From contig CM035320.1 in assembly GCA_000497125.2 (NCBI GenBank), positions 1,323,197 through 1,387,196 on the forward strand: a stretch of DNA of 64,000 bases. Direction: 5' to 3'. Position numbers and translations under genes: made by a program. Position 1 is the stretch's first letter. Every line of letters starts with the position of its first letter. Origin of the DNA: Spironucleus salmonicida. Lineage: Eukaryota; Fornicata; Diplomonadida; Hexamitidae. Below the pieces are notes generated by a model that did not search any database, was not told the DNA's origin, and saw nothing but the letters and a program-made list of their open reading frames with translations. Below are positions 1 through 14,146 of this stretch, piece by piece.

Positions 1-3000
1 TATAGAACTGATCCGTGTCGGAAATAGATTTAAAAAGGTTCCCAAATTGAATTGATAAAGTGTTGTATTGTTCCTTAGTTTTCTCAATTGAGCTATTAAT
101 AGTATCCAATTCTTGCATTTTAGTCTCTATTTTCTGTTTTGTTTCGATGCAATCTTTCAGCTCATTGATGATTGTTAATCCCGCGCTATTTAAATCTTTT
201 TAGAAATCAAATGAAACTAGTTATTGAATTAGTTATTAGCTTATACTTTATAATTACACTGAGTATTACGCTTGTTCTTTTATTATTTATAATCGTTACT
301 ACTCTATACTAGGGTTAATAGCTTCTATTATCGTGTTTTATATTTATTGATGCAAAGATTAACTGTCTTTAATGTAAGAAATAACTTAATAATTTACAAA
401 TATTTCAGCGCAAAGATCTGATAAACTTGTGGTTGTATTATCTAAAAATAAAATCTAAAACTAATTATTGATCTCAAAAACTTTACTATCAAAATAATGC
501 TTAGTAGTTTATTATGATGTTGAATATTAAAAAATATTTACTAAATTAAAAGAGCAAATACTAATTAATTATTTCATAAAATAAGGTAAGAACCAGTTCT
601 ATACATTTTCTATTTATATAACTACCGTTTTTGGTTAGTCTAACAAATCCAATAGCTATTCCAGCATTGAATCATCATTTAATTTGATAAATGTTAATTA
701 TAATGATAACGCAGCCTTATTGAATACTAAATCTGGATCAATAATATAAGGACAATGAGTGATACAAGATAAAGATAGCATTGCACTGAATGTAACTTAA
801 TCCCCAAACAAACCATTTAACTTCCACTATGCCTGTTGCTCTTAATCTGCAATAAAAGAATAAACCTTAAGGTTATTTATATTAGCGACATTTTTAAATT
901 CAAGCTCATTTAAAATAAACTTTGTCATAACCTGTTCTAAAATCACATATTCTTAGCTGAATTATATCATTGTATAAACAGAACCTATCAAAGCCAATAC
1001 ACTTAATTGCTCAATATCTTATTTACAACTTGTAAAATCAGCTTTCCATTAAGAGTCTTATTTCTAAAGTAAAACATTAAGTTACTCTATAATACTTAAT
1101 TTTTGGATTAACTCTTACATTTAATGTTCTAATCTTAATTTTTAACCATTTGCTACATCAAGAGACTTTTTTACTTTTTCCATTTTGTCCGTTAAATTGA
1201 CAATTTCTTCTTTCTTTCTAATAAGTGATTCCTAATTTTCCTTAAAGCTTACTTTGGCTTGATCTAATCTGTTTATTCTTGGTTAAATATGTTCAAAAGC
1301 AGTAGTATAGTTTATAACAGCTATACACCATTATGCTAAAGTAGCAGCGGCTTAACTTATAGGGGTTATTTTATCTAATCTAAAATCACTACCACTGACT
1401 ATTTACTTAAATTACTTAAATTATCTAGGAGGTACTTATAATGGCTTTAAATTCATAAGCTGAGATATTAATGATCCTGAGCTTAATAATAACTTAGCAC
1501 TTTACCAAGTTGGAGTCTCATTAAGAATAACACACAATGCATTCATAACTAAAATAATATGTGCTTTTGGATTTGTAAAAGATGAAATTTCTGCTATTTC
1601 TGATCTAGATATATGCTTTAACGCATTTTCAGCTTTTTAAAGTATAGGCATTACTTCATCTAAATCTGATTACGATTATTTTAGCTCAATATCTATAGAT
1701 TATCCTTAAACTTGCAATGATCTCTCCTCTGATTAAACTAATGCCTACGAGGTTGTAATTTCAAGCTACTGCTATTATAAAGTGATTAACAACATATCGG
1801 TATTCGATTATAATAATAAAACTTATGGTTATATTATTTCTAACTCTTTTTAAATAATAAGAGTCTGTTTTTATCCATCGTCAAATAGTTCAATACCTTT
1901 TTATAGTATATTAGACTTATCGCCTAACTAATTACGCTTCATAAAATATATTTTATGATAAATTTGTAAAAACCTAGTGAAACATCCAGGCGATAATATA
2001 ATATTCTAAAACTACTTATCTGGGGAGATAACTTTTACCATCATTTAAAATGATAAAATGAAGGTATTTAATATTTTAATATTAGAACATAATTTTTTCA
2101 TCTAAATATACTTTGGTTATAAATTATTTATAGCAGAAACGGCAATAGATGAAACTGGCCAAATTTTAGCTTTTTCAATAACACATATTTTTTTGAGAGT
2201 AAGTTATCTATAAGTATCATGCTCAGGTGCTAATACAAAAATAAACATATTTATAATAATGTTTGAAATAATACTTTTTAATTAAATATCAGTAAGTTTT
2301 CCATTAATATCATAAATTAGGCGAAGATGATAAAGAACATCTGATGCTAGCTGAGGTTCTAAAGTAAATAACTAATAAAATAATCCGTGCATCATAATTT
2401 AATTTAGAGCATGCAATATTTACTCATTTTATAAAAATTCATCCGAAATAAATATAACTGCCTTCTACTTATCTTATTAAGTAACCAATCTTAGTAATTA
2501 CTGTAGTATACATGTTACTAGTTTGTTATAAAGGAAAACCTAATCCTGTTATTATTCACCAACGGAAGCAAATTTAAAAGATAGACGTTAAGCAGCTTAA
2601 CTATATATAAACTTAGTTTAATAGCCGGGTCTGTCTAATACTACAATTTTCTTATAATTAGATAAAAGAAATCCCACATAGAAAAAGCGTTATCGATTTT
2701 CTATCATCGGGGTCTCAAATAAAACACTAATTTCTGATCTATTATAAACATCCGGATAAGGCTATAATTCCTTTGGTATTATAGATGTTGAAATTATTTA
2801 ATCTTAAAATTTCTTTGAAAAATCTGCTTCAATAAACTTAAAGTATCTATCATTTATGACACCATAAAAATTATTAGCCTTTGCTATATCTATAGATAAC
2901 TTAGTAGTTAAAAATGAATTAAGTAAGTATGAGCTAGAAAGCAATAGTAACTCGCTATGGTATTTAATAGGTAACTTAAAAGTAGGTCCTTATTTAAGTT

Positions 3001-6000
3001 CTACTATTTATTAGCTTAAAATTGATTTCTAAGCAGCATCACTAATAAGTTAGTTTTGTTCTAATAAAGATATCTACATTGGACTGAAAACTAATATTTT
3101 AATTAAACTTATAAGACTTTAATATATTTGTCTCTTAAAAATTTGGTCAAATAAATTCTCGTTGTAATCTTTCAAATCATCTGCAAATGTATATTCATCA
3201 ATTTTAAATATTTATGTTAACAAATCTATAAAATACTCAAACTTAAAGTTCGATTTATTCTGAATAGATTTAATAATCAAATTAATAAAATGTGATAGCA
3301 ACGAAAACACAGGATAAATTGATTAATTGGCATGTTAAAATTTGGAGGACCCCGACCAAGTTAGTATAATCTACTAAACAAGGGTTTCATACTCATTTAA
3401 CTGATATTCTATGAAATTAACATTGTATTAGTTTTCAAATATTGAGGTTTATGACTGCATAGAAATTATAAACTTAAATTTAATAAAATTAAACTATTAG
3501 TAAGTAAAATTGTCAAAAACAATTTATTATCCTGATGATTAGATTGAATGGACAAATTGTTGAATATCTATATTCGCCAGTTAAAAATCATATAGATGTA
3601 TAACTAATGGTAATTCTTGTACTGGAATCATTACCTCTATAGATTTATTAAATAATGATAAGAAAAATTCTTTAAATAATTCAAGTGTAACATTACGATT
3701 AAATGAAAACTGAACTTTTTAATAATCCTCCTCTTATTACTAATATAACAATTAGTTGTAGTATTTAGCGTTATATCCTGTAATTAATAGAACTGACCGT
3801 TCTCCTAAATAACTATGAGCCATTAATAATTAAGTAAAAAGTCTTCTATGCTATATATTTTGAACAATTAACATATCGGTTTGCTAATCATAAAATATTG
3901 TTGCAATATTTTGCTCTGCATTGGAATTAAAGTTTGTAAGATATAATAATCTCCCCCATTTAGTATTACTATCAATTAACATATTAGTATCCTCGTGTAT
4001 TTTAAAAGGAATAAGCGACCTAAAATTGATAAATAAATCTTATGGTGATGTCAAGTTAAACTACTATAATTATAATATATCAACTAACTATTTTGTAAGA
4101 ATATCATAAATTTCTTTAAATTTATTAGACAACTAATTCATATCAATATATGCTTCAATAGTATGGAATAATGCAAAAAATACAATTTATTAGTTTTATA
4201 CAATAAGCTCATAGGATGAAAATTAGCTTTAATTACAGTTTAAATATATTTGTAATCTTACTATAGTTTACTATATAATTTAAAGCATATTAACAATTGG
4301 ATGTTTAACAACAATATCAATAATTTAGGTTAAAACCTGTGAAAATGTATCACACACACAATAGAATACGTTATTAATTGGATATATATCAAAATAAACA
4401 GATGTAACATTATCTTTCTTTTGATAACGCTTTGGTTAGTTTGATTTAACTTGTCTTTTAACCACTATATTAAGTTCTTAATCATAGTCAAACTCAATAA
4501 TAAACTATTCATAACTTTCCTTGTAAATTAATTTTAGTTATGAATGCAAATATTACCTCCAATAATCTCCATCTATACTAACTGTGATACATCGCTATAC
4601 AAATTAATCTGGAATAATATCATCAATACCAACTTCGAATATTATCCTTATATAATTTGGTATTCTTAAATTTTCAGAATTTTAAAGTTGCAAGTATCTC
4701 GAATCATCAATTGCTGACAAAAGTCTATATAGTTTATCTGAGTATCCATTAAAAATAATAAAATTAATGTTAAGTGTACTAACTTAGTTTTAGTTAGATG
4801 TATCTTTGACTTATGCATAAGCCTATCTTATAAATTATGGAATTATTCCATCAGAAAAATAACCATTTTCAATAAATCCAAATAGTTCTTTCTCAGACAA
4901 AGATTCTGGATTAATAATTATGTACTTATTAGTTTTATCAATAATACTTTGCCAAAGAACTGTTTTTCCTGATCCTTTTTTACCTCTTAAAATAACGCAG
5001 GTTCTATACCAAAGTGCACCTTCAAACTCTTAATAATGATTTAGTTATTCTTAAACTATCAATAAATTGTTTAGCAAAAGACAATGTATAAAATGATTAA
5101 TTTAACGTAATTTTTATTAAGTAATGTAAATATTAACTGCATTTTATACTTAAACAGTAAACATATCATCTTTTAGTTATCCACTTAACTATAAGAATTG
5201 ACCACTACCAGATAAAGAATCTTGTAACGAATCTTATTATTGATTAGCTTCAGATTATAATGATTTTTAAGTAATTGATTACTAAGTTTCTTAACCATCA
5301 AATAAATCATTAAGATTCATTTCATGTTCCGTAACCTTGAGATCTTCCTCTCCTAAAAAAATATTCTATTAACTGAATAGTTGGATATCAGTTTAATAGT
5401 TATGCTTTGTTAAAATAAGTTAGTTTAACAATAGTTATATGTCATATTTATATATTTCTTACTTACTAAATAATTACTACTAATTATAAGATCTCATTAA
5501 TGTAGATGCTCTTCCAGTCCTAGAAACTTTTGCTCTTAATGAAGTATTATATAATTATTTTCCACTATTTCTATTTTTAGATATTGTATTAACTATATCA
5601 TTATCAAAAATACTATTAATTAATATATTAAATTATGAATACTAAAGATTTGTATGAAACTATGGTAGTAAATATTAGAACAAACAAAACACAACACAGT
5701 ATTATTCTATATAAAAATTAAATAATTATTGTTCTTTAAGTTACTTTGCATTAGCATCTAATCTTTAGAAATATGATAATAATTTATCATTTTTAGAAAA
5801 TTTTATAAGCCACCTTTTCCAAGTAGATTATACTATGATTAAAAGCTATTTCACACATCTAAATGAATTAAATTGGTTAGATGAATCAATAAATTGATTT
5901 TTGATAGTTTTAAAGAAGAAATTAATTTTTTGAGTGAGAACTAAGAAATTTACAAATCCAAACTAAAGTAATGACTACTAAATAATAACTTACTAATCTG

Positions 6001-9000
6001 GTGCTAATAATGTAATTTACTTAAACTGATCTAAACATGAAATTAATTTTCCCCCATTTGATTTTATTGTTGCAAAGAATTAAGTTGATGGCATAAGTTT
6101 ATAAATAGTTTTATCAATACTAAATGAAAGCTAATAAGTCCTTAAAGATTGAGTAATTTACTATAAATAAATAGACAGTATACTTAAAATATCTGATTGC
6201 AACTCATTTATATCTTCAAAAAGTAAGATAGTACCTCCTAAACAAGTACCAACAATATTATTAATAAATTCTTGACTTTAAGTATTTTTAGCTATCTAGA
6301 TTGTACTCAAAAATTGTCCTTAATATGCTGCAAGATCTGATATAAAACTTGTTTTACCTTAACCAGAAGGAGACTAAATTAGAATTGGCAGTTACATAGC
6401 TAACTTTTGTTGATATATATAAATTTATTACTAAATATGACTATTGTATTAAATAGCTCTAGATTATAACCCTAAATATTCATATCCATATAATATACCT
6501 TGAGGATTGCTATAATTTAACTACTATACCAATCTAACAGATTAATTTTTATAATATATTTAATGCTATTCAAAATCAATAGTATATAGTTATTATGTAA
6601 TATGATTGTAATAATATGTTAAATAATTATGTAAATCTTTATTTTTAGAGTAAAATCCATCTAACATTTCTAATTAATTAATAATATAACAATCATTTTG
6701 CAAAAGTAATTAATACTTTTAAATGTCTAGTTTATTACCACTTAAAATAGCTTATTTTAATATCTACGCAATATATTTATAGAAAAATTAATAGAATGTT
6801 ATTAAATTTGTAATTACTATTTAAACCGTAGGTACTTTAACTTATTTTATTTTCTTAATTTCATTTTCTTACTCTTATTCTAACGTTAATATATCTTCCA
6901 CTTTAATTTCCTCTACTTTACTTTCCTAGTTGTTAAAGTTTAAATTAAAGATTTCTAATGAATAATATTTCTCAACATTATCAATAAAGAAAAGTATTAT
7001 AGCCTATCTTATAATATTAATCACCTAAATTGAATAATTTTTAGATAAGAACACTTAGATCTTTTTCTCATATTATTAAAGTTCTATTTTTTATTATTTT
7101 GCATTATATTAATCCAAACTTAATCCCATAAATTCTCTAGTTAAATACAAAAGCTCGCTAAAGCAATTATGAAATTAAACCTATAAACAAGTTTATATCT
7201 TCATTTGCAAGCTACTTAACCATATTTCTGATTAACCTCGAACACTGAAAGAAGCAATATTTAACTTTTCTCCTTCTTGTGACAGGATTCCAGTGACTAT
7301 ATATCTTTTTTAACCATCCGAATCTACATTAACCCCACCAATCAATGACTTAACATTTGAAAACATGAAGTCTAAAGCATTATTGAGTATAACCTATGAA
7401 TTCTCAAAACATTATTCATATTATTAAATTGATAATATCTACGAAAGCAATTTATTATTTAAAAAATAAAATCTGCATAGTGTTTCTCTTTTGTTTTATA
7501 AAAAACTTTCTAAAACTTTCTATATTTATTCAAACTCTGGAAATATTTTTACTTATACCACCTATGATACTTCTGCAGTACAATTTTTAACAGCGTAACA
7601 ACCACTTTCAAACATATTTTAAAGCAATTCTTAAAACTAAATAAAATATTTCTAAAATGTTCGCGTTTCCTCTGGTAAAGATTTATTTATAGGACTAGTA
7701 GTAGTACTAAAAATAGGAAATAACTAAATTACAACATTTTAACATAATATAAGAGTTTTAATTGTTTTTAATGTATCATTACTAGTTTATTAAAGCCGCA
7801 TAAGTTCATCCAATGCTAATTCAATATCAGAACTATTTAAATTTTTAAATTATGCTTAAAGTGTATGCAAATTTATTAACTAATCATTTAATTAACAATT
7901 AACAAAAGTAGCATCTGAAATAAAATTAAATTTAACTCCATCATTTTGCAGCATAGACATTTTAAACCGTAAATCATATATTACAGTTTTGATAACGGAT
8001 AACTTATCTAGTAAGGTATATTCTAATTCTGAAAGATTAGTAATTTTGGTGACTTAATCCAAATTATCAAACAAATTTCTAAATACTAATCTAGATAATG
8101 ACGTCGTAAATCTATCCATTTCTTAGAAAAGACCACCTTTTGATAAATTATAGCGAACGTATTTATAGTTTTTATAATTTTTATATTTTCGTCTTCTTAT
8201 AACTATTTCTGTTAATCGCTGTTAAAGACCCTAAATATGCATAGATAAAGTAACTATAATATTTTAATGAACTTATGCTTTATTCTATATAGCCTCAAAA
8301 TCTGTTAATTACTCTTAATCTGTATCATAGTATTTAATTTATATCATATCTTATTAATCTGCTTTTGAATCTTTTATTTGTTAATTGTCTATCAATATTT
8401 GCTCTAAGTAATCTGAAATACTTTTTCCATCATTAAAGAATTTAAGTTATTCTATTACATCTATATAAGTATCCCTTACTTCCCAACTAAAGATAGAAGT
8501 ATCCATTAATTTTAAATTTATTATTTATTTTTAAAATGTCTCTCTTCTAGGTTACAACGCAAGATAGCCATATAATAATTCTTAAATACCGTCACCATTT
8601 GCATCAAATATTGATCTATACGCGTTTGCTCTAAACTTATCTAGTAAATCAATTAGAGTTGAATTAATATTATTTTCTGGAATCGTTATCAATTATTAAA
8701 ATAAGTGCAATTCGTATGATATATCTGGAGTTGGCAAAATTTATCTAACTAAATGTTAATAATGTCTAGGCTAAAATGAAATACTTTACATTATTTCCAA
8801 GGATGTTATTGATTAAATCATTTTTTAGATTAAATTGATAACAACATCTACTTGCTAATAATTATCAAAATAATATTATAGCGCATCATTTGCCAATTCT
8901 ACAAACATTATGTTATCACAATTAATTGTAGTAAAAATTTAATCAAAATTAGTGTAGTCGTATTCTAAATTTATTTACTCTTTTTGATCAGCACGCTCAT

Positions 9001-12000
9001 TATCCAAAATTTGATTAAAAAATTTAGATACTTCATCAAAATGTTATTCTTAAAACACCATTTACGATTATTTAATATTTTATTTATAAATAAAAACAAT
9101 GAATTTTAAAGTTGAAAAGTTATAAATTTAATTTTCTAGTTGTGGAACTGTAGATATATTACCATTTTAATCAATAATTATGTCATCGATAAGTTTTAAA
9201 AATTCTTACTTACATTAAATAATTTATTCTTTAATTTATAGTATTACTTTTTCAAGAGTTACTAGATCTGTTTAAAATATTTTAGTATTAAGAAGAGAAA
9301 TAGGTAAGGCTCCATGTTACTTAATGATATTTTATAGTATTGATAACTGTTACCAATACTTTGAAAATATTGATTAAATATATTTTACAAATTTAATAAT
9401 AAAGAATATTTCTGTGTTTTGTATATTTTAGCTAATATAAAAATCGTTTGATTCAAAAAGCTGCAAACAGCGATTAAAATAAATTTCTTCATTTACTATT
9501 TCTTATAGTTGCTCCTCCATTTATTAATTTTATAAATTAGAAAAATAAATATAATTATTTTAACCAAACTCGTCAGTGTTTTGTAATAATAAATAAAGGT
9601 ACAATTGTTATTCTGATTAAATATATTTAACATTTTATAACTATACACTATCTCCTTAAATAATTAGTCGATGTTGTTTGTAAAATTGTTATTCATCAAC
9701 ATAAATATTAATATAAAAGCTTTTCTTAAGTATATCATTAAGTATTTCATATATTTGGCCTCCTAACTATGTATATAAAACAAGTAAATTGTATTTAAAA
9801 TAAGAATATAATTTAGGCTTCTTAATCGTAAAATTCATAATATGTCTTTCAAGAATCTAAAAATTGTTTTAAAAGTTTTTAAATTATTCTTTTATTGTAT
9901 TTTCTAGATTAAGATCAAATACATTCTTTAATATAGATATTGATAATTCATCTAGAATAATATTACCGGATTCATCCAGAACAGAAATTTCTTATCCAAT
10001 ATCAAACATTTTAAGTAATTTCCGTTCTGATTCTCTATATATTGCAATATCATTTCTAGATAATTCATAAATTTCAATAACTTCTTTAACACTATCTAGC
10101 ATTTTCTTATCTACTTCAATCTCTTTCACAAATGTAAATTACTATTATTATTAAGTTTTTAACTTATCAAAATTATAAACTTGACAATTAAATGGTGAAA
10201 ATTCCAAAATACGTTATATCATAACTTGTTCTTTTGTTAATACCTCTTCATCATCCTATTCTTATTCTACATTATCTTCAAATGCAACAGTAGTATCAAC
10301 ATCTTCTTTATCTTCCCCTTTTTTAGATTTTTTGTTTTTAAATTTCAATTTTTATTACATTAACTATTAAGCTTCCTGATATATTTTCTTTTAATTTTCA
10401 GCTTCTTATTTTTTAACTAAATTAACTTTTCTTATATGTTCTAATTCACTTTAAAATGAATCTTTGAGAGTTTATAATTGATCAACATCATCTGGTTTGT
10501 AGCAATATAATTTTGAAAAATCAAATAAGCAATCATCATAATCGTAGTATTATGGAACTTTTACTTCTTATGAAAATGACAATGGTACATCGGGAACCTT
10601 TTACAAGATTTCAACATAATAAACTGCTTTATCACTTAAAGTATTTGACATTTTTATGATACTTAATGGTAAAGAAAATTTAACAAAATAAGCATAGTAT
10701 ATCAATAATGGCATAATTTATTCAAATAACTAAACTGATGAAACTTAGAAGCACAAAATAGATCTTTCTACTTTTAAAAGATGAAAATTGACTAAATATT
10801 AGTTAATTTCTGCTACTCTATGTTTAAACTAATAAGGTTAAATTAATTAGATTTTATTAATATAATCTGAATCTTAAGTTTGCATTCTTTGGTGATAATC
10901 ATGATTCCATTGCGGGATTTAAAAATAATTTAAAGACTACTGCTCATTTTGAATATCTGGATCTTCAAGATTCTCATCAATAATTGTATAATTTTCAATA
11001 TTTAATAAACCAGGAAAAGTTATCTCATACAATATGTTTGTAAACCGTTAATCTTTTTATTGCCAGAAAAATATAAGTATTTCAAAAACACCATATATAT
11101 TTCCAATATCTAAGATACTATTCTATTTAACAATAACTTATGGTTTATTTTTAAACAAATGATAATTAAATTATGTAATAATCATTATAAACTATTTAAA
11201 AATACTATTAAAACCCATACTATATTCTTTAACTAAATCACATGCATGAAATATAGATTGTTTCAATCTACGAATAGATGTAATATAATCTTCAGAAACA
11301 GATAAACTATCTTTAATATTTAAACCCATAAATTCTGCTAAATTGCTTGTTCTTGTTGTTTCGGATAAAAATGCAGATAACTTCGGATATGAAAACGGTC
11401 TAATAGATCTATGAGCTATTGTTGCAATTTCTGATAAAGCATCACCTATAAAATCAATAAAATCTTACCTAGAAGGTACAGTGGTAAATTCTGCATTTGT
11501 AATTTATACTTCAATATGGAATAATGGATATGGTGGAAATTAATTATTCATTAATGCAAGTGGAATATTTAAAAATTTATATTTAAATTCAACGAGTTCT
11601 TGGTATTCATCATTAGTTAATATTTAATATAAGTATGTCATTAAGTTTTTAGAATTAATTTCCGCTGATATTGGATTTTATCCATAGTCACCTCTATCAC
11701 CTCCAAATTAATCTTTTTTGTTATGCCTATCAAATTTAAACTGATAAATTTCGCGGGGTTCATCTAGTTCTTGGGATGCAATTAATGCAAGATTAGGAAT
11801 ATTTCTTATAAAAATCTCAAGAAGTTAAAAATCAGTTTTATAATTATTATCAAACATTTAGCTGTATTCATGTTTACTAGTTGTATTCTTTCTATATTAT
11901 TCCATAATTATTCTATCTTCATCCGAAAGTTAAGTAAATTATTCTTAAACCTCATCTTTTACTGTTTTTTTAATAGGAAGTTATTATACACCAAAAAATA

Positions 12001-14146
12001 AGTAATATAAATAAGCATTTAAGTCAACTAATTTTTCTAAAAGAACCTCAGCAAGAATATAATCTGAACTTTTAATGAGAGACTTAATCTTAGTCATATT
12101 AAATGTTGTGGCATTGCTGATAGCTGATAATATAGCATTAGATGATTTCTCAACGTTTTTAGATTTCGTTTTATTGGAAGTAGCTAATTATCTAGCTTAA
12201 ATATTTTGTGCCACAGTCCTACAAACAGAAAGTAATATTTCTGATATTTGCTCTACCTTTAAGGATATAAAATCATTAACTTTTTATAAATTATTATTCC
12301 AATTATTAACAAATTAAACTAATGTTATTATAGATCTATCTGATGATGTATAATATTTAAATTTATATTTCTCATTGCCTTTAAACATTTAAGCTACATA
12401 TCCGTTTGATTATTCAAATGTATAGAGTTTATAATTACAAATATCCAAATCAAACAATATACCTCTAATAATATATGATACCTAACTCATTGGTTGCTAA
12501 AAAACTTTATTCGCTTGCAGGGATAGTCTATTTATTGCTGCAAATGCTCTTGTCTTTCTGATGTGCTTAATTTAATTATTCCACATAAAAATACATTTCC
12601 TAAGTCTGAATTCTCTAAAATAACGAAGTTTTCTTAATTATAAGAATAATTTTCTCTCTTACGCCCATTGATCTAAAGGAGTAACTATAGTCTACTGTTA
12701 ATTATCCTAAAATTCAGTTATTCCTTCTCCAGAAATAGTATAATAGGTATTAACATCAATTTAATTATATGCACATACAATAAGTTCATAACAATTTTAA
12801 TGAGGATCTGATTTTTTATAAGAAAATTTTTACTAATTCATACCATCAACTAATTATAATGTTTGACTAATTTGCTTGTTTTTACTTAAATACTCTTATG
12901 TTATATATCTTCTAATTTCTGGAGTATCAAATGTAAGATATACAAATTCTGATTGCAATAAAGTATTAGCTATAATATCTGGTGACGTTTTGAGAAGCTG
13001 ATGATATTATTCTTTTATATTTTCATAATATTTCTCTCCTTATAATTAAGCTTAGTACTGCAATGCATAAGAAAAATGTACATTTTTAGAAATAAATATG
13101 TCCTTCAGTTGTTATATTCTTTCTTCCTACGAAATTTGATCATTATCAATAATATTTTCTAAAGTAATTCGTTCTTTAATACAATTGAAAATTGGTAGAA
13201 CATCATCTACAGAGATAATTATACTTTCAATCAATTATTTATGTGTTAATTGTTCTTTAATTTTTTACTAATCTTCCTATGTGCTTTATTCAAAGTAAGA
13301 TTAATTCTATTGAACTGTGATAGAATTATCATCTTATAATAGATTCATATCTTCACTTTATTATATTGAAGATTTAGATCTAAGAGGCTTATTAGTTGCT
13401 GTTCCTGCTCTCGCTTTAACAATCCAATCATTTAATGCATATTTTTACTGTTTTCCATCATTAATCTCAACTCTTTAAGGTGTTTATTTTTACATAATTT
13501 TCTTAGTCATTATCTTTCTATCTAATTGTTTAGCATAACTCGAGAAACTTTATTGTTATTTTATATTTTATAATTAAATTTTTGAGTTTTCTTCCAATCG
13601 TTTTGTCATATCCATTGTATTTTCCTTTTTCTACAAATTTGATGCATATTTAAGAGTGTCTGATTTTTAAATATGTGATACTGGTCTTGGTAATTCTAAT
13701 GTTTAACCTTCAACAGATAGTTAGAAATTTTCAACTTGGTCAACTCTCCCTATTTAAGGTTTTAGGACTCTACGCTATTTAAGCATATTAACAAGCTCAC
13801 CACTTTATTAATTAAATTCTGACCTATCCACTAATGGCTTACGGTTCATATAAGCAGTTTCATTAGTTAATTCAATTGGAAGCATAAGCCCACCTGTATG
13901 ATATTATTTTAAATTAATTTTCATATTAGTTGCCTGTTTGGTTTCCATTTGTTATATTGCATATGCTGGAGGCGGCGATGAATATAATTTTTACTCTGGA
14001 GAAGGAGCAAATTATGGTTAGGTTGATTATGGTCTTTATGTAAATCTAGTCGATGTTGAAGCTTAAGTATTATAACTTGACAGACGTCCGGTATGGGATT
14101 AAGGCCTTATTAAAGATTTATCTATATTTTATTCTATAAAAGGCAT
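1..14146 (-). CDS. Divergent dynein heavy chain-like protein (3' end outside window)
   Basis: With TAA/TAG as Gln the frame is open from ATG 14146 to the window edge: at least 4715 residues and no TGA. Dynein order is clear. A tail of about 2250 residues is followed by the linker C-terminus (EGEKLNIASF near 7250). AAA1 has a P-loop SPSGQGKTS at residue 2592 and Walker B LLFEDINEL. AAA2 has an intact P-loop GKKGSGKT at residue 3055. AAA3 (about 3600-4050) and AAA4 (about 2300-2700) follow. The stalk carries a recognisable microtubule-binding domain (about 1310-1600: FTNPKAHIILVMNALCVIL, SQAAATLAQWC), and AAA5 lies at about 200-1140. AAA6 and the C-terminus are missing. AAA3 and AAA4 have no P-loop, and AAA1 sensor I (normally FITMNPGYAGR) reads FFATIKSNGGKL. 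Known: dynein motors hydrolyse ATP at AAA1. Inferred: this member is a weak or inactive motor, perhaps of the DNHD1 type; orthology is not proven. Confidence 0.85.

Noticed and set aside
1-14146. Midasin or RNF213-type giant AAA protein
   Set aside because: The stalk, microtubule-binding domain and linker motifs between and before the AAA units are specific to dynein.
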